Shown: positions 51,737-59,533 of the stretch, piece by piece
Position numbering within the stretch: position 1 is the first letter of the stretch
Layout: each line of letters begins with the position of its first letter
Origin: CAYFQB01 sp964345225
GTDB taxonomy: Bacteria > Nitrospirota > Thermodesulfovibrionia > Thermodesulfovibrionales > UBA6898
Assembly (NCBI GenBank): GCA_964345225.1
Contig: CAYFQB010000003.1
Coordinates: 1 to 64,000 of the forward strand
Reading direction: 5' to 3'
Length of the DNA: 64,000 nucleotides
The notes under the pieces: model-generated
Databases searched by the model: none
The model's input: the letters and a program-made list of their open reading frames with translations, nothing else
What the model was told of the DNA's origin: nothing
Made by a program: the position numbers and the translations under genes

Positions 51737-51765
51737 AAAATCCCCGGATTACGTCCGGGGATTTT
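51737..51765 (+). terminator. Rho-independent terminator of hsp20
   Basis: Arms AAAATCCCCGGA and TCCGGGGATTTT (12 bp, perfect) with loop TTACG, followed by C and TT. It starts 10 bases after the hsp20 stop codon. Confidence 0.92.
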
Positions 51766-51857
51766 CTTGCTTTGAACCTTATAACATATCTGTTTCTCAT
51801 TCTTCAGAGTCTTAGCCATAAGATAATAATTTGATGGACTTTATTGCTTATTATAAT

Positions 51858-51878
51858 CTTACACCTCCGGGGTGTAAG
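51858..51878. repeat. TCCGG-loop hairpin (copy 1)
   Basis: CTTACACC-TCCGG-GGTGTAAG has perfect 8-bp arms and is followed by TTTTAG. It lies in the 394-bp gap between the hsp20 terminator and the NlpC/P60 gene; nothing else was recognised there. Confidence 0.75.
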
Positions 51879-52121
51879 TTTTAGTATATATCTCTAACAG
51901 TATCATTAGGACTGTATTAGTAGTCACGAGTTTTATTAAAAGGAAGGTCTGAGATACGGTACACAGTTTATGTCAGTTAAGGCCTTTTTTTGTCAATAAC
52001 TATAGTGACAGAAACCAAAACAGGAAACCTAAATACATTTCAAAACAATAACTTATAATTTTTACCATCTCTATTAGTCCCGAAATAAGCAGGTACAATA
52101 ATTGCTGCGTACACGGAAAGT

Positions 52122-52637
52122 ATGAAGATAGGGGAACATATATTTATTGTCCTGTTTCTTTTCTTGATATCTTTGGGAGGCTGCAGTACTTCAAAGCCAT
52201 ACTCAGCAAAGCCAAACTTAATCAGATACCCGGAGGCTTCGAGCTCGTCAAGATATAAACAAGAATCTGTAATTGATGCACTGTATAAGCAACTGCATGA
52301 ATGGGAAGGCGTTAAATATAAAGTCGGTGGCCTTAATAAATCAGGCATAGACTGTTCCGGTTTTGTCCATATGACGTATAAAAAGCAATTTGGTTTGGAC
52401 ATTCCGAGAACTACAGAAGCCTTATCGAGATATGGCTCTGCGGTATCTATGGGTAACTTTCGTGCGGGTGACCTTGTATTTTTTAAGACAGGGCGTTTTA
52501 AGAGACATGTTGGCATTTATGTCGAAAAGAACAGGTTTATTCATTCATCCACATCCAATGGCGTAATGATATCAGATATTGGGGACAGCTACTGGGCAAA
52601 GCATTATTGGCAGTCAAGGCGCGTTTTACATTTTTAA
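52122..52637 (+). CDS. NlpC/P60-family lipoprotein (peptidoglycan endopeptidase)
   Basis: 171 residues. A lipobox (SLGGC, about residue 21) places it on a membrane. The papain-like NlpC/P60 domain (about 55-170) contains the catalytic Cys in IDCSGFV, the catalytic His in KRHVGIYV and the third polar residue in RFIHSS. This is the layout of MepS/Spr and NlpC, which cut cross-links in peptidoglycan. A TCCGG-loop hairpin begins 13 bases after the stop. Confidence 0.94.
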   Translation: MKIGEHIFIVLFLFLISLGGCSTSKPYSAKPNLIRYPEASSSSRYKQESVIDALYKQLHEWEGVKYKVGGLNKSGIDCSGFVHMTYKKQFGLDIPRTTEALSRYGSAVSMGNFRAGDLVFFKTGRFKRHVGIYVEKNRFIHSSTSNGVMISDIGDSYWAKHYWQSRRVLHF

Positions 52638-52649
52638 AAGTGCGCCTCA

Positions 52650-52670
52650 CTTACACCTCCGGGGTGCAAG
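52650..52670. repeat. TCCGG-loop hairpin (copy 2)
   Basis: CTTACACC-TCCGG-GGTGCAAG: seven of eight arm positions pair, with A opposite C at one. Follows the NlpC/P60 gene and is followed by TTTC, so it could serve as its terminator. Confidence 0.75.
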
Positions 52671-52771
52671 TTTCATCTTCTCCACTTTTGCAATGTTTTT
52701 AATAATAAAAAAAATGTTTTTACTCTCAAGTGTCTCAGCTTATTCCAAAATTTCAATGTAATGATCAAATG

Positions 52772-53005
52772 TCAATACTCAAGCCCTTGATTCATTGTTT
52801 GTAGCATTTCATCTAATGGACATATACCAGAAATAGTTACATAAGCACCCATAATCGGAAAAAACAACGCAATAATAAATGTCCAGATTGCCAAAACTTT
52901 ACCAAATTTACTAACAAATCCTTCTGTCTTTGTAGAAGCAAAAAGGACAAAGTATCCTATTATTGCCCAAAATGTGGCTGGTAAAAAACTGAAAAAAAGA
53001 CACAT
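52772..53005 (-). CDS. Small two-helix membrane protein, unknown
   Basis: 77 residues from ATG 53005, chosen because GGAGGTG lies 6 bases upstream. Two hydrophobic helices (about 6-24 and 37-62) are separated by a basic loop with KTEGFVSKFGK; the C terminus is acidic-polar. Contains two Cys. No family recognised. Upstream there is also a 14-codon frame near 53,060-53,110 behind ATAGGAG, which is too short to judge. Confidence 0.55.
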   Translation of the reverse strand: MCLFFSFLPATFWAIIGYFVLFASTKTEGFVSKFGKVLAIWTFIIALFFPIMGAYVTISGICPLDEMLQTMNQGLEY

Positions 53006-53189
53006 TGGCTTCACCTCCATAAAGTTTTTGTGTCAAATCTTTACACGCTGTTGACATTTTTCTATAAAGATTCATCCTCCTTTATCAATACATTCTTTAA
53101 ACTCATAATAAATCTCCTATCGAATATCTCAATCCTTCGATAATCTAGCGAGTGATGAGCTTGCTGTTACAACCCTCTTCCTGAATTCA

Positions 53190-53321
53190 TCATCGATATC
53201 TATCTCCTCGCAGGGAATGTGGTTCCTCCTGTGGAGTATCATATTGAGTCCGCACGGACGCACATCCTATAAGAGTTACGACCAAAAGAAAAGCGATAAC
53301 AATGTTTATTATTTTTTTCAT
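53190..53321 (-). CDS. 43-residue lipoprotein
   Basis: The frame starts at ATG 53321 behind GGAGGAG and ends at TGA 53190-53192. A basic start (MKKIINIV), hydrophobic core and lipobox TLIGCAS define a lipoprotein signal; only about 24 residues follow the Cys (ending SLRGDRYR). A second frame over the last part of the gene, continuing past the stop to about 53,150, reads CEEIDIDDEFRKRVV, which also looks protein-like, so a frameshift in a slightly longer gene cannot be excluded. Confidence 0.6.
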   Translation of the reverse strand: MKKIINIVIAFLLVVTLIGCASVRTQYDTPQEEPHSLRGDRYR

Positions 53322-53811
53322 TTTCTCCTCCTTATACAGGGAGGTCAAAACAAGTTTCCCGATGGGATATGTACCTAATTTTCTTCATTTGATGATCATT
53401 TGATTTTTCAATTTCAGTCCCCCTATGTAGCATCTTTTCACAAGATTCATGCCATGAAAAGGGCATAGTAGCCTGTTCTATCTTTTTGATAATAAAAACA
53501 AGTGGTTGGAATCGAGCAAAAGGAATAAATGATTGTGCAGGCAATTGAAAATTATGTAGAATGACACAGAAATGTATCATCACAATAATGTGTAGTGATA
53601 CACTCAAGACTATTTTATTATTGAGGTTAAACCTCTGAGCGGGCGAACACGCCACATACGCATAAACAGAAGCAGGACTTCCTTCACTTTGCACTTCGCT
53701 CGTTCAGGACAAGCACCATACCATCATGATAAGGGACTCACTTGCACCTCCGGGGTGCAAGTTTTAGGTTCAGCTCAAGTCCTGGCATTTTTTCGTGTTA
53801 GATAAATAGTC
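53322..53811. other. Gap with TCCGG-loop hairpin (copy 3) and no confident gene
   Basis: A 120-codon minus-strand frame (53,332-53,694) has no recognisable family or good ribosome-binding site and is not called. The hairpin at 53741-53761, CTTGCACC-TCCGG-GGTGCAAG, has perfect 8-bp arms in which the A-T pair of copy 1 is replaced by G-C, and is followed by TTTTAG. Confidence 0.7.
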
Positions 53812-54315
53812 TTAGTGTCGTGAACCTTCTTTATCATATATATGCGATGAGTTCACATAAGTTACAAATTGATCTGGGTTTTCAGGAGTTATCAGTACCT
53901 TGGTTTTGGGCGTATCAACGAGAATTAAGTTCTTTCTTTGACCTGTTGTTACGTAGGCCCTGAAAATGCCATACTTTTTATTCCAGAAAATACCCGTTGT
54001 CGCAAAAAGCCCTCCATTGCCCCATAACCGAATCCCGAATGAAGGCTTCTCTTCATAAATAGTTGAGCATTTTAGAACAGGGCTGAATATTTTTTTGTTA
54101 ATGCGCGTGACAATCGCTAACTGCCTTCCATTTAACTCATAGGAAATTGGAGCAAACAGATAACAGAATACGACAATAACGGCTAATGCAATACCTGCCC
54201 CTAAAAACCCAGGATCGTAAAAAGCTCCGGTAAACAACATTACTAATGTAAGAAGCAAAACAAAAAACGTGATAATTTTTATTGATAGAGAAGTAGGAGC
54301 TACATTTTGTTTCAT
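53812..54315 (-). CDS. Membrane protein with bacterial PH-like domain
   Basis: About 167 residues from ATG 54315 (a TTG seven codons earlier is open). Two N-terminal helices (about 10-60, IITFFVLLLTLVMLF and GAGIALAVIVVFCYLF) precede a domain beginning APISYELNGRQLAIVTR and containing FRAYVTTGQRKNLILVDT, which fits the PH-like fold of bacterial membrane proteins (bPH type). Function unknown; such domains are often structural or bind membranes. It is followed by the TM2-like gene upstream on the same strand, 170 bp away. Confidence 0.65.
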   Translation of the reverse strand: MKQNVAPTSLSIKIITFFVLLLTLVMLFTGAFYDPGFLGAGIALAVIVVFCYLFAPISYELNGRQLAIVTRINKKIFSPVLKCSTIYEEKPSFGIRLWGNGGLFATTGIFWNKKYGIFRAYVTTGQRKNLILVDTPKTKVLITPENPDQFVTYVNSSHIYDKEGSRH

Positions 54316-54452
54316 TTTAATATCAATTAAGATCAAACAATTAATTATATAGTTTTCTCATCTTATACCAAAATCGATATCTATTATCAATATAAATTAG
54401 CAATATAATGGAGTAATGGATTAATATTTTGAAGGGTTTGGATTGAGGGTAA

Positions 54453-54520
54453 ATGTCAATAGTCAAGCCTGACCCCAAAACCATGACCCCAAAACCACCC
54501 CTGGAGATTAGGGGCTTGAC
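54453..54520. repeat. REP-like repeat with CAAGCCTGACCCC motif
   Basis: GTCAATAGTCAAGCCTGACC is followed by two copies of CATGACCCCAAAACC-type sequence and by CAAGCCCC in inverse orientation (AGGGGCTTGACTTA), making a loose inverted repeat. The last bases overlap the end of the TM2-like gene. Motifs of this kind often flank REP-associated (IS200-like) transposases, but no transposase is encoded here. Confidence 0.6.
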
Positions 54521-55518
54521 TTATTTAAACCATTCTGACCACTGAACGAAGTCTCAGGTGATATTGTATTCAATAGTTCATTAATAATCTGGGGTATGAT
54601 AATCATATCTCTTTGCTGCAGTTGAGATTGTAGGTCTTTTAATAATGAAGAGTAATGTTCTTTGGGAAAGTAACTGTAGCTTATACTGATTAAAAGGACA
54701 AGAATCAGGCTTAGAAGTATTGTCAGCTTTGCCTGAGGGATTAAACCGCGAAAAAATCCTTTAATCCTGCGACGGTTATTTGCATATTTTATCCTGTTTA
54801 TTAATGACTCCTTCTTAACATCGTCAAAGCTGACTTTTAAGGCATCGAAAGCACTTATTAACCACATCAAAATAATCAAAGGGATAAACATCAGTAAAAC
54901 AGCCAGCAGACTTTCAAAGCAATAACGTTCTTCACTGATAAATTCCGGCCAGAGAAGAAAAATTAATATGATGAAAGGAAGCACAAAGAAACCGATCGTG
55001 GCAAATACCAGAAAATACAACCCTTTTTTCCTCTGTCCATTAATGAACTGCCCCCAGCCTGGAATCAATAATGAACATAACACTGGCAGCAGTCTGGATT
55101 TAACTCCAGGAAATGGTTCTTGCCGTACCAAAGACGCACTGTGGTAGGCGTGGTAGGCATTGAAAAACCAGATAATTATTCCGCAGAGATATATTATTAT
55201 AAAAACTGCAAGCATTTCAGAATATGTTACATAGAGATTCTTTAAGAATGCAGTAATTAATCCCCCGAATAATATTGCTGAACCTGTAAATATATAAAAA
55301 TTCAGCATGAAAAGCATAAAAAGAATGCCTATTTTCCACTTTCCAGTGTAGATCTGTCCGCTTCCCCATATAAACAGTGAAATTGTGAAGGCCAGTGCAG
55401 GATTTTTTTGTCGAGGCTTAAGGGACTTTTTATGTAAAAGCTTGGTGGCGTCAGAACCCTTATTTTTATCTTCGAATGAGTCATCAGGGTCATCAATTAT
55501 CCAAACCTTGTCTTGCAT
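54508..55518 (-). CDS. Membrane protein with two TM2/DUF5683-like modules
   Basis: 336 residues with about seven helices. Two segments share the pattern small-hydrophobic, PG-W-GSGQ-I/F, then K(W/K)KG(I/L): LFIWGSGQIYTGKWKIG and LLIPGWGQFINGQRKKG. Those are the signature of TM2-like domains, thought to form membrane hairpins. An acidic N terminus (DDPDDSFEDKN) and a C-terminal extracytoplasmic tail complete it. Function unknown. Confidence 0.7.
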   Translation of the reverse strand: MQDKVWIIDDPDDSFEDKNKGSDATKLLHKKSLKPRQKNPALAFTISLFIWGSGQIYTGKWKIGILFMLFMLNFYIFTGSAILFGGLITAFLKNLYVTYSEMLAVFIIIYLCGIIIWFFNAYHAYHSASLVRQEPFPGVKSRLLPVLCSLLIPGWGQFINGQRKKGLYFLVFATIGFFVLPFIILIFLLWPEFISEERYCFESLLAVLLMFIPLIILMWLISAFDALKVSFDDVKKESLINRIKYANNRRRIKGFFRGLIPQAKLTILLSLILVLLISISYSYFPKEHYSSLLKDLQSQLQQRDMIIIPQIINELLNTISPETSFSGQNGLNKSSP

Positions 55519-56018
55519 TCCAGCTCCTTACTTTTCATAATAAACAAAACATTAATAAAAAATTGTCCGGCGCTGAATCTCCTTTTAGAAGTGAACCGAA
55601 AAGAGACAGCTTGCAGATATGATTTCTTTTACAGAATTCTGCTATTTTTTTCTTTTGGCAAATCAATTTTTACTCTGCCCATTTTCATTAATCTCCAGGG
55701 TTTAAAATGCTATAGTTGTCATTTTATTTAAAAGTATAAACAAATGAAGTCCAACTGGCAAGGAAACAAAAGGCAACAAAAGGGACGGTTCTTAAATTAT
55801 CCTAGTAAATTAAATACTTATTAATAATCTTAACTCATGCCATGAATGGCCGGGCAGATATACAAAGGTAAACCATATCACATAATTGGCAGAGGGAATA
55901 ATCATCTTTAGTTGTTTAATATGGAACGTAGTTTTACCAGCTAATTTTACATATAGACAATTTATATCATTAAGGAACTCTAAAAAGGTGATAGAATTAA
56001 GGAAAGGGGGTTATTCAT
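55519..56018. other. Non-coding gap with a GGGACGGTT repeat
   Basis: A copy of the AAAAGGGACGGTTCTTAAAT repeat lies at 55778-55800. The rest is A+T-rich. A frame at 55,513-55,731 has no ribosome-binding site or family and is not called. AAGGAAAGGGGG just before 56019 is the ribosome-binding site of the next gene. Confidence 0.7.
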
Positions 56019-56684
56019 ATGAAGATCAATAAAATTTTCATTGCAATTATAGTATTGGCTTTAATAGCCGGTCTAGTAGCTGGTTATAGCATCTGGGGAA
56101 TGAAAAAGAAGGAAAGCATGGATGTAAAACAGCTGTTAAAAAGTGCTATTAAACAGGTGGAGATAATAGAGAAGAAGAACCGTGACCTTAACGCCGAACT
56201 GCAGAAGTCGATAACAGAAAGTAAGTCAACAGCGGGACTTATGAAGGAGAATAATGAACTGAAAGGACAGTTGCTGAAGGCAGAGGAGGACAGAAAGGAA
56301 CTGGAAAATAAGATATCCGAAATCGAAGCAAAACTCTCCGAAGCAGAAAAACAGACAAAAGCAGAAATGGAACTAAAAGCAGCGGACAGTAATTTAAAAA
56401 CAAAAATTTCTGAACTTGAAAAAGAAAATCAGGGTTTGAAGGAGCAACTTCAGAATGCACAGGAAGACTATAAAAACATGGAAAGCCTTTTGAATCAAGT
56501 GAGGAACAAACTATCCGAAACGCAGGCAAAAGTGGAAGCCGGGGAAGAACTAAAGACATTAAGCGCTGACCTTCAGAGCAGAGTAACAATACTCCAAGAA
56601 GATAATGAAAGACTGAAGTCAATTCTCGAAAAAATTGGTGAAATAAGTAAAGGTACAGAAGGAACCAGCACAGTGGAAGAGTGA
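56019..56684 (+). CDS. Coiled-coil protein with an N-terminal membrane anchor
   Basis: 221 residues. One transmembrane helix (about 6-26, IFIAIIVLALIAGLVAGYSIW) is followed by an almost continuous coiled coil (about 35-215) rich in Glu, Lys and Leu, with two repeats of the pattern ENxxLKxQLxxAxED (residues around 77 and 142). No family recognised. It has an excellent AAGGGGG ribosome-binding site of the same style as hsp20 and the alanine-zipper lipoprotein. Confidence 0.7.
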   Translation: MKINKIFIAIIVLALIAGLVAGYSIWGMKKKESMDVKQLLKSAIKQVEIIEKKNRDLNAELQKSITESKSTAGLMKENNELKGQLLKAEEDRKELENKISEIEAKLSEAEKQTKAEMELKAADSNLKTKISELEKENQGLKEQLQNAQEDYKNMESLLNQVRNKLSETQAKVEAGEELKTLSADLQSRVTILQEDNERLKSILEKIGEISKGTEGTSTVEE

Positions 56685-56917
56685 AAGATAATAGGGATGG
56701 TTCTTATAGATCAAATGCTGCGTACAATTTTTATATCAAAGAATATCTCGGTTCTTTTGAAGTCCGAGCGGTTGTTCGGTTTAAACGTATCGCCGGTGGT
56801 GCCGAATTTTTACCAGGTCGCCTGGACTTATATAGCGGAAATCTTTCTTCATTGCAAGAAGGAATAACATAAAGGATTAATTCAATACAATCAACATATT
56901 TTAACAGGGAGGATAAA

Positions 56918-59320
56918 ATGCGTATCAGATTGATTTTCATTTTCGTGATTGGACTATTGCTTGTCGGTCATGGTTTAACGGCCGGAGGTAATGATCTGCT
57001 GATCAAGGTGAACAAACCGGGTGCAAACGTGACCATTGAAAGGGTGGTCGATGACAGCAGTGTGCTGCTCACTGTCAGCGATTCTGCCAAGAACCCGTTA
57101 TTCGGGTTGACCATAGACGATTTTGTAGTGACGGCTGAAGGAAGAACCGCAAGGATTGTCTCGGTGCAGCCGGTTGCCGAGAGCCTGGAGGTGCCGCGCC
57201 ATATAGTCTTGGTCCTGGACAACTCTGATTCCATGGAACAGCGCAATGCCGTCGAAGCGCTGCTTGCAGGTGTGAAAGAACTGCTGAAGATCGTCAGGCC
57301 GATTGACGATGTACAGGTCGTGGTTTTCAGCGGGAAGGAAAAAATAAACATGGGTGGCCGCGACCTGCACGTGCGGATCTTCAAGTCGAACAAACCTGAT
57401 GAATTGAGCAACTTTATCGCCGACGTCTACCATTACGGAATGACTTCGACCACGGTGCTGTACGAGGGGATGCTAGCAGGCCTTGAACTCATTCGTGCGA
57501 TGCCCGCTAACGAACCCAGGTTCATGGTTGTGTTCTCCGACGGCGAAGACTTGAACAGCGCGTACAAGAAAGATGACGTAATCAAGGCGTCGGAAGGCCT
57601 GAGCCGTTTTCATGCCTATGGGATTGACTACATGCCCGTCTTCGACAAAGACAAGTTCCTGACGTCATTCACCGAAGGGAACTTTGGGGAGACCTGGAAG
57701 GCAATGTCGGAGACTAACCTGTTGCCGATCTTCCAGAGCGTCGCATCGAAGATGCAGTACTATTATATAGTCAGCTACGTGTTTCCTATCACGGGAAGTC
57801 TTGCGGTTGAACCGGCCAGCCTGAACATCGATGACATCAGCGTTCCCGATGCCCCGGTTGTCAGCCGTATCGACACCTCTGCGTTTAAGTTGCGACCGGT
57901 GATCGATACGGTCTACGGCATCGAGCACTGGAAACTGGTGCTTGCCAATACTAACGGCAGTCTGGCCGAACAGACCGGCGAAGGGGCTCCAGCAGCGGAG
58001 ATCGAGGTTCCCATCAAAAAGGAAGACTTGGGCAGGCTTGTTGCTGGCGGCGACATAACGGCCACCATGGAGGTGCAGGACAGCAAGGGACAGACCATTG
58101 TTATGACCGCCCAGCCGGTCAAGGTCAACTATTTCAGGACAAAGGGAAGCCTGACGGTAGAACCTGTTAGCCTGATTATCGAGGAGATAATTACCGTTGA
58201 CTCCTCGCCGATGCTCGGATTCATCTATTTCGAGGAGGGCTCTGGAGAAATCCCTGTGCGATACGTACGCCTTGGCGGGACAGAGGAGGCCGAGGCATTC
58301 GACGAACAGCGCTTCCGCGACACGATAGAAAAGTACTACCAGATTCTGAATATCGTCGGAAAACGTCTGAATGAATATCCCCAGGACACGATCTCTCTAA
58401 TTGGATGCAACAGCAACACCGGCACTGAAAGGGGGAACCGCAAACTATCGGCTGCGAGGGCCGAAGCGGTAAGGGATTACCTGCAGACGGTATGGAACAT
58501 TGCACCTGAGCGGATCACGACCGACGTGCGCAACCTGCCGGAGATCCCGAGCAGCAGCAGGCTTGAGGAGGGGCAGGCTGAAAACCGCAGGGTGGAGATT
58601 CGAACGGATAATCCGGCAATCCTTGCTCCGGTCCGCAGTACCTATTTGGCCGCCGGTATCGATACCTCGGCTTTGAGCTTTCGGCCGGTTGTGAATGCGG
58701 CCCATGGGGTCGCGCGCTGGACAGTCACTGTTGACAACAGCAGGGGAAGCCTTGGCGATTTGTCAGGTGAGGGAGAGCCACCGGCTGAGATCAACGTGCC
58801 GCTGCAGACCGGCAATCTCAAGGAGATGGGTATGGCCGGAGACATTACGGTAAGAATGACGGTAACAGACCGAAAGGGACAGGAACTTGCATTGTCCACT
58901 GAGCCTGTGAGAGTCAATTTCATCCAGACCAGCCAGCGGCTGGCAGAGAAGCAGGGGTTGCGGGTCCGGGAGAAATACGCCCTGATACTTTTTGACTTCG
59001 ACAGCGACGCCATCTCTACCCGCAACGAGGAGATCGTCAATAAGATTGTTGAACGCATCAGAGAGTTGACGCAGGCGACGGTGGAGATTGTCGGGCACAC
59101 CGATAATATCGGCAAGGAGGAGTACAACATCAAACTCTCACAGCGCCGGGCATTGTCGGTCTACAAGCTATTGACAGCAGCATATGGTGAAGGCTATGGC
59201 GAACAAATCAGCCATAGCGGCGTTGGACCTAACGAACCGCTGTACGACAATATGACACCGGAAGCCCGGGCATTTAACCGGACAGTGACAATTACCCTGG
59301 ATTATATGGAGAATGATTAA
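56918..59320 (+). CDS. VWA protein with duplicated module and two OmpA-like domains
   Basis: 800 residues. Signal peptide (about 1-23); a VWA domain (about 92-280) with MIDAS DNSDS, so divalent-metal-dependent binding is likely; then module A (about 325-415, IDTSAFKLRPVIDTVYG), an OmpA-like domain (about 435-575), module A again (about 588-675, IDTSALSFRPVVNAAHG) and a second, more typical OmpA domain (about 680-798, LFDFDSDAIS, VGHTDNIGKEEYN, LSQRRA). OmpA domains bind peptidoglycan, so this is probably a periplasmic or outer-membrane tether. The DNA is strikingly richer in G+C than its flanks (35 of 60 in one counted line), a sign of transfer. GGGAGG precedes the ATG. Confidence 0.9.
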   Translation: MRIRLIFIFVIGLLLVGHGLTAGGNDLLIKVNKPGANVTIERVVDDSSVLLTVSDSAKNPLFGLTIDDFVVTAEGRTARIVSVQPVAESLEVPRHIVLVLDNSDSMEQRNAVEALLAGVKELLKIVRPIDDVQVVVFSGKEKINMGGRDLHVRIFKSNKPDELSNFIADVYHYGMTSTTVLYEGMLAGLELIRAMPANEPRFMVVFSDGEDLNSAYKKDDVIKASEGLSRFHAYGIDYMPVFDKDKFLTSFTEGNFGETWKAMSETNLLPIFQSVASKMQYYYIVSYVFPITGSLAVEPASLNIDDISVPDAPVVSRIDTSAFKLRPVIDTVYGIEHWKLVLANTNGSLAEQTGEGAPAAEIEVPIKKEDLGRLVAGGDITATMEVQDSKGQTIVMTAQPVKVNYFRTKGSLTVEPVSLIIEEIITVDSSPMLGFIYFEEGSGEIPVRYVRLGGTEEAEAFDEQRFRDTIEKYYQILNIVGKRLNEYPQDTISLIGCNSNTGTERGNRKLSAARAEAVRDYLQTVWNIAPERITTDVRNLPEIPSSSRLEEGQAENRRVEIRTDNPAILAPVRSTYLAAGIDTSALSFRPVVNAAHGVARWTVTVDNSRGSLGDLSGEGEPPAEINVPLQTGNLKEMGMAGDITVRMTVTDRKGQELALSTEPVRVNFIQTSQRLAEKQGLRVREKYALILFDFDSDAISTRNEEIVNKIVERIRELTQATVEIVGHTDNIGKEEYNIKLSQRRALSVYKLLTAAYGEGYGEQISHSGVGPNEPLYDNMTPEARAFNRTVTITLDYMEND

Positions 59321-59480
59321 AGATAAAAGTATCTTAAATGGTTAAATGGGGACACATCCCATTTTTCTTGATACAGAGAAGGGACAGTGACAATTACCCT
59401 GGATTATATGTGGAAGATAAAAGGGACGGTTGTTAAATTATGTAGGGGAAGATAAAAGGGACGGTTGTTAAATTATGTAG
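59281..59480 (+). repeat. Partial duplication of the VWA gene's 3' end plus tandem GGGACGGTT repeats
   Basis: Bases 59281-59308 (inside the gene) recur exactly at 59383-59410. Then a 35-bp unit containing GATAAAAGGGACGGTTGTTA is repeated twice (from 59416 and from 59451). Between them lies GGGGACACATCCCATTTTT. This indicates slippage or insertion of dispersed repeats at the 3' end of a gene that itself looks imported. Confidence 0.9.
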
Positions 59481-59533
59481 AATGATTGGCAGGTAATGAC
59501 AATACTATAGTGCTTCTAAGTTGCTGACCTCTT

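Noticed and set aside
53332..53694. 120-codon minus-strand frame upstream of the tiny lipoprotein
   Set aside because: No recognisable domain, unusual residue mix and no convincing start signal; left as non-coding.
56681..56872. 63-codon frame after the coiled-coil gene, starting with GTG in its stop
   Set aside because: It begins in a degenerate copy of the GGGACGGTT repeat, has no family and no good ribosome-binding site of its own.
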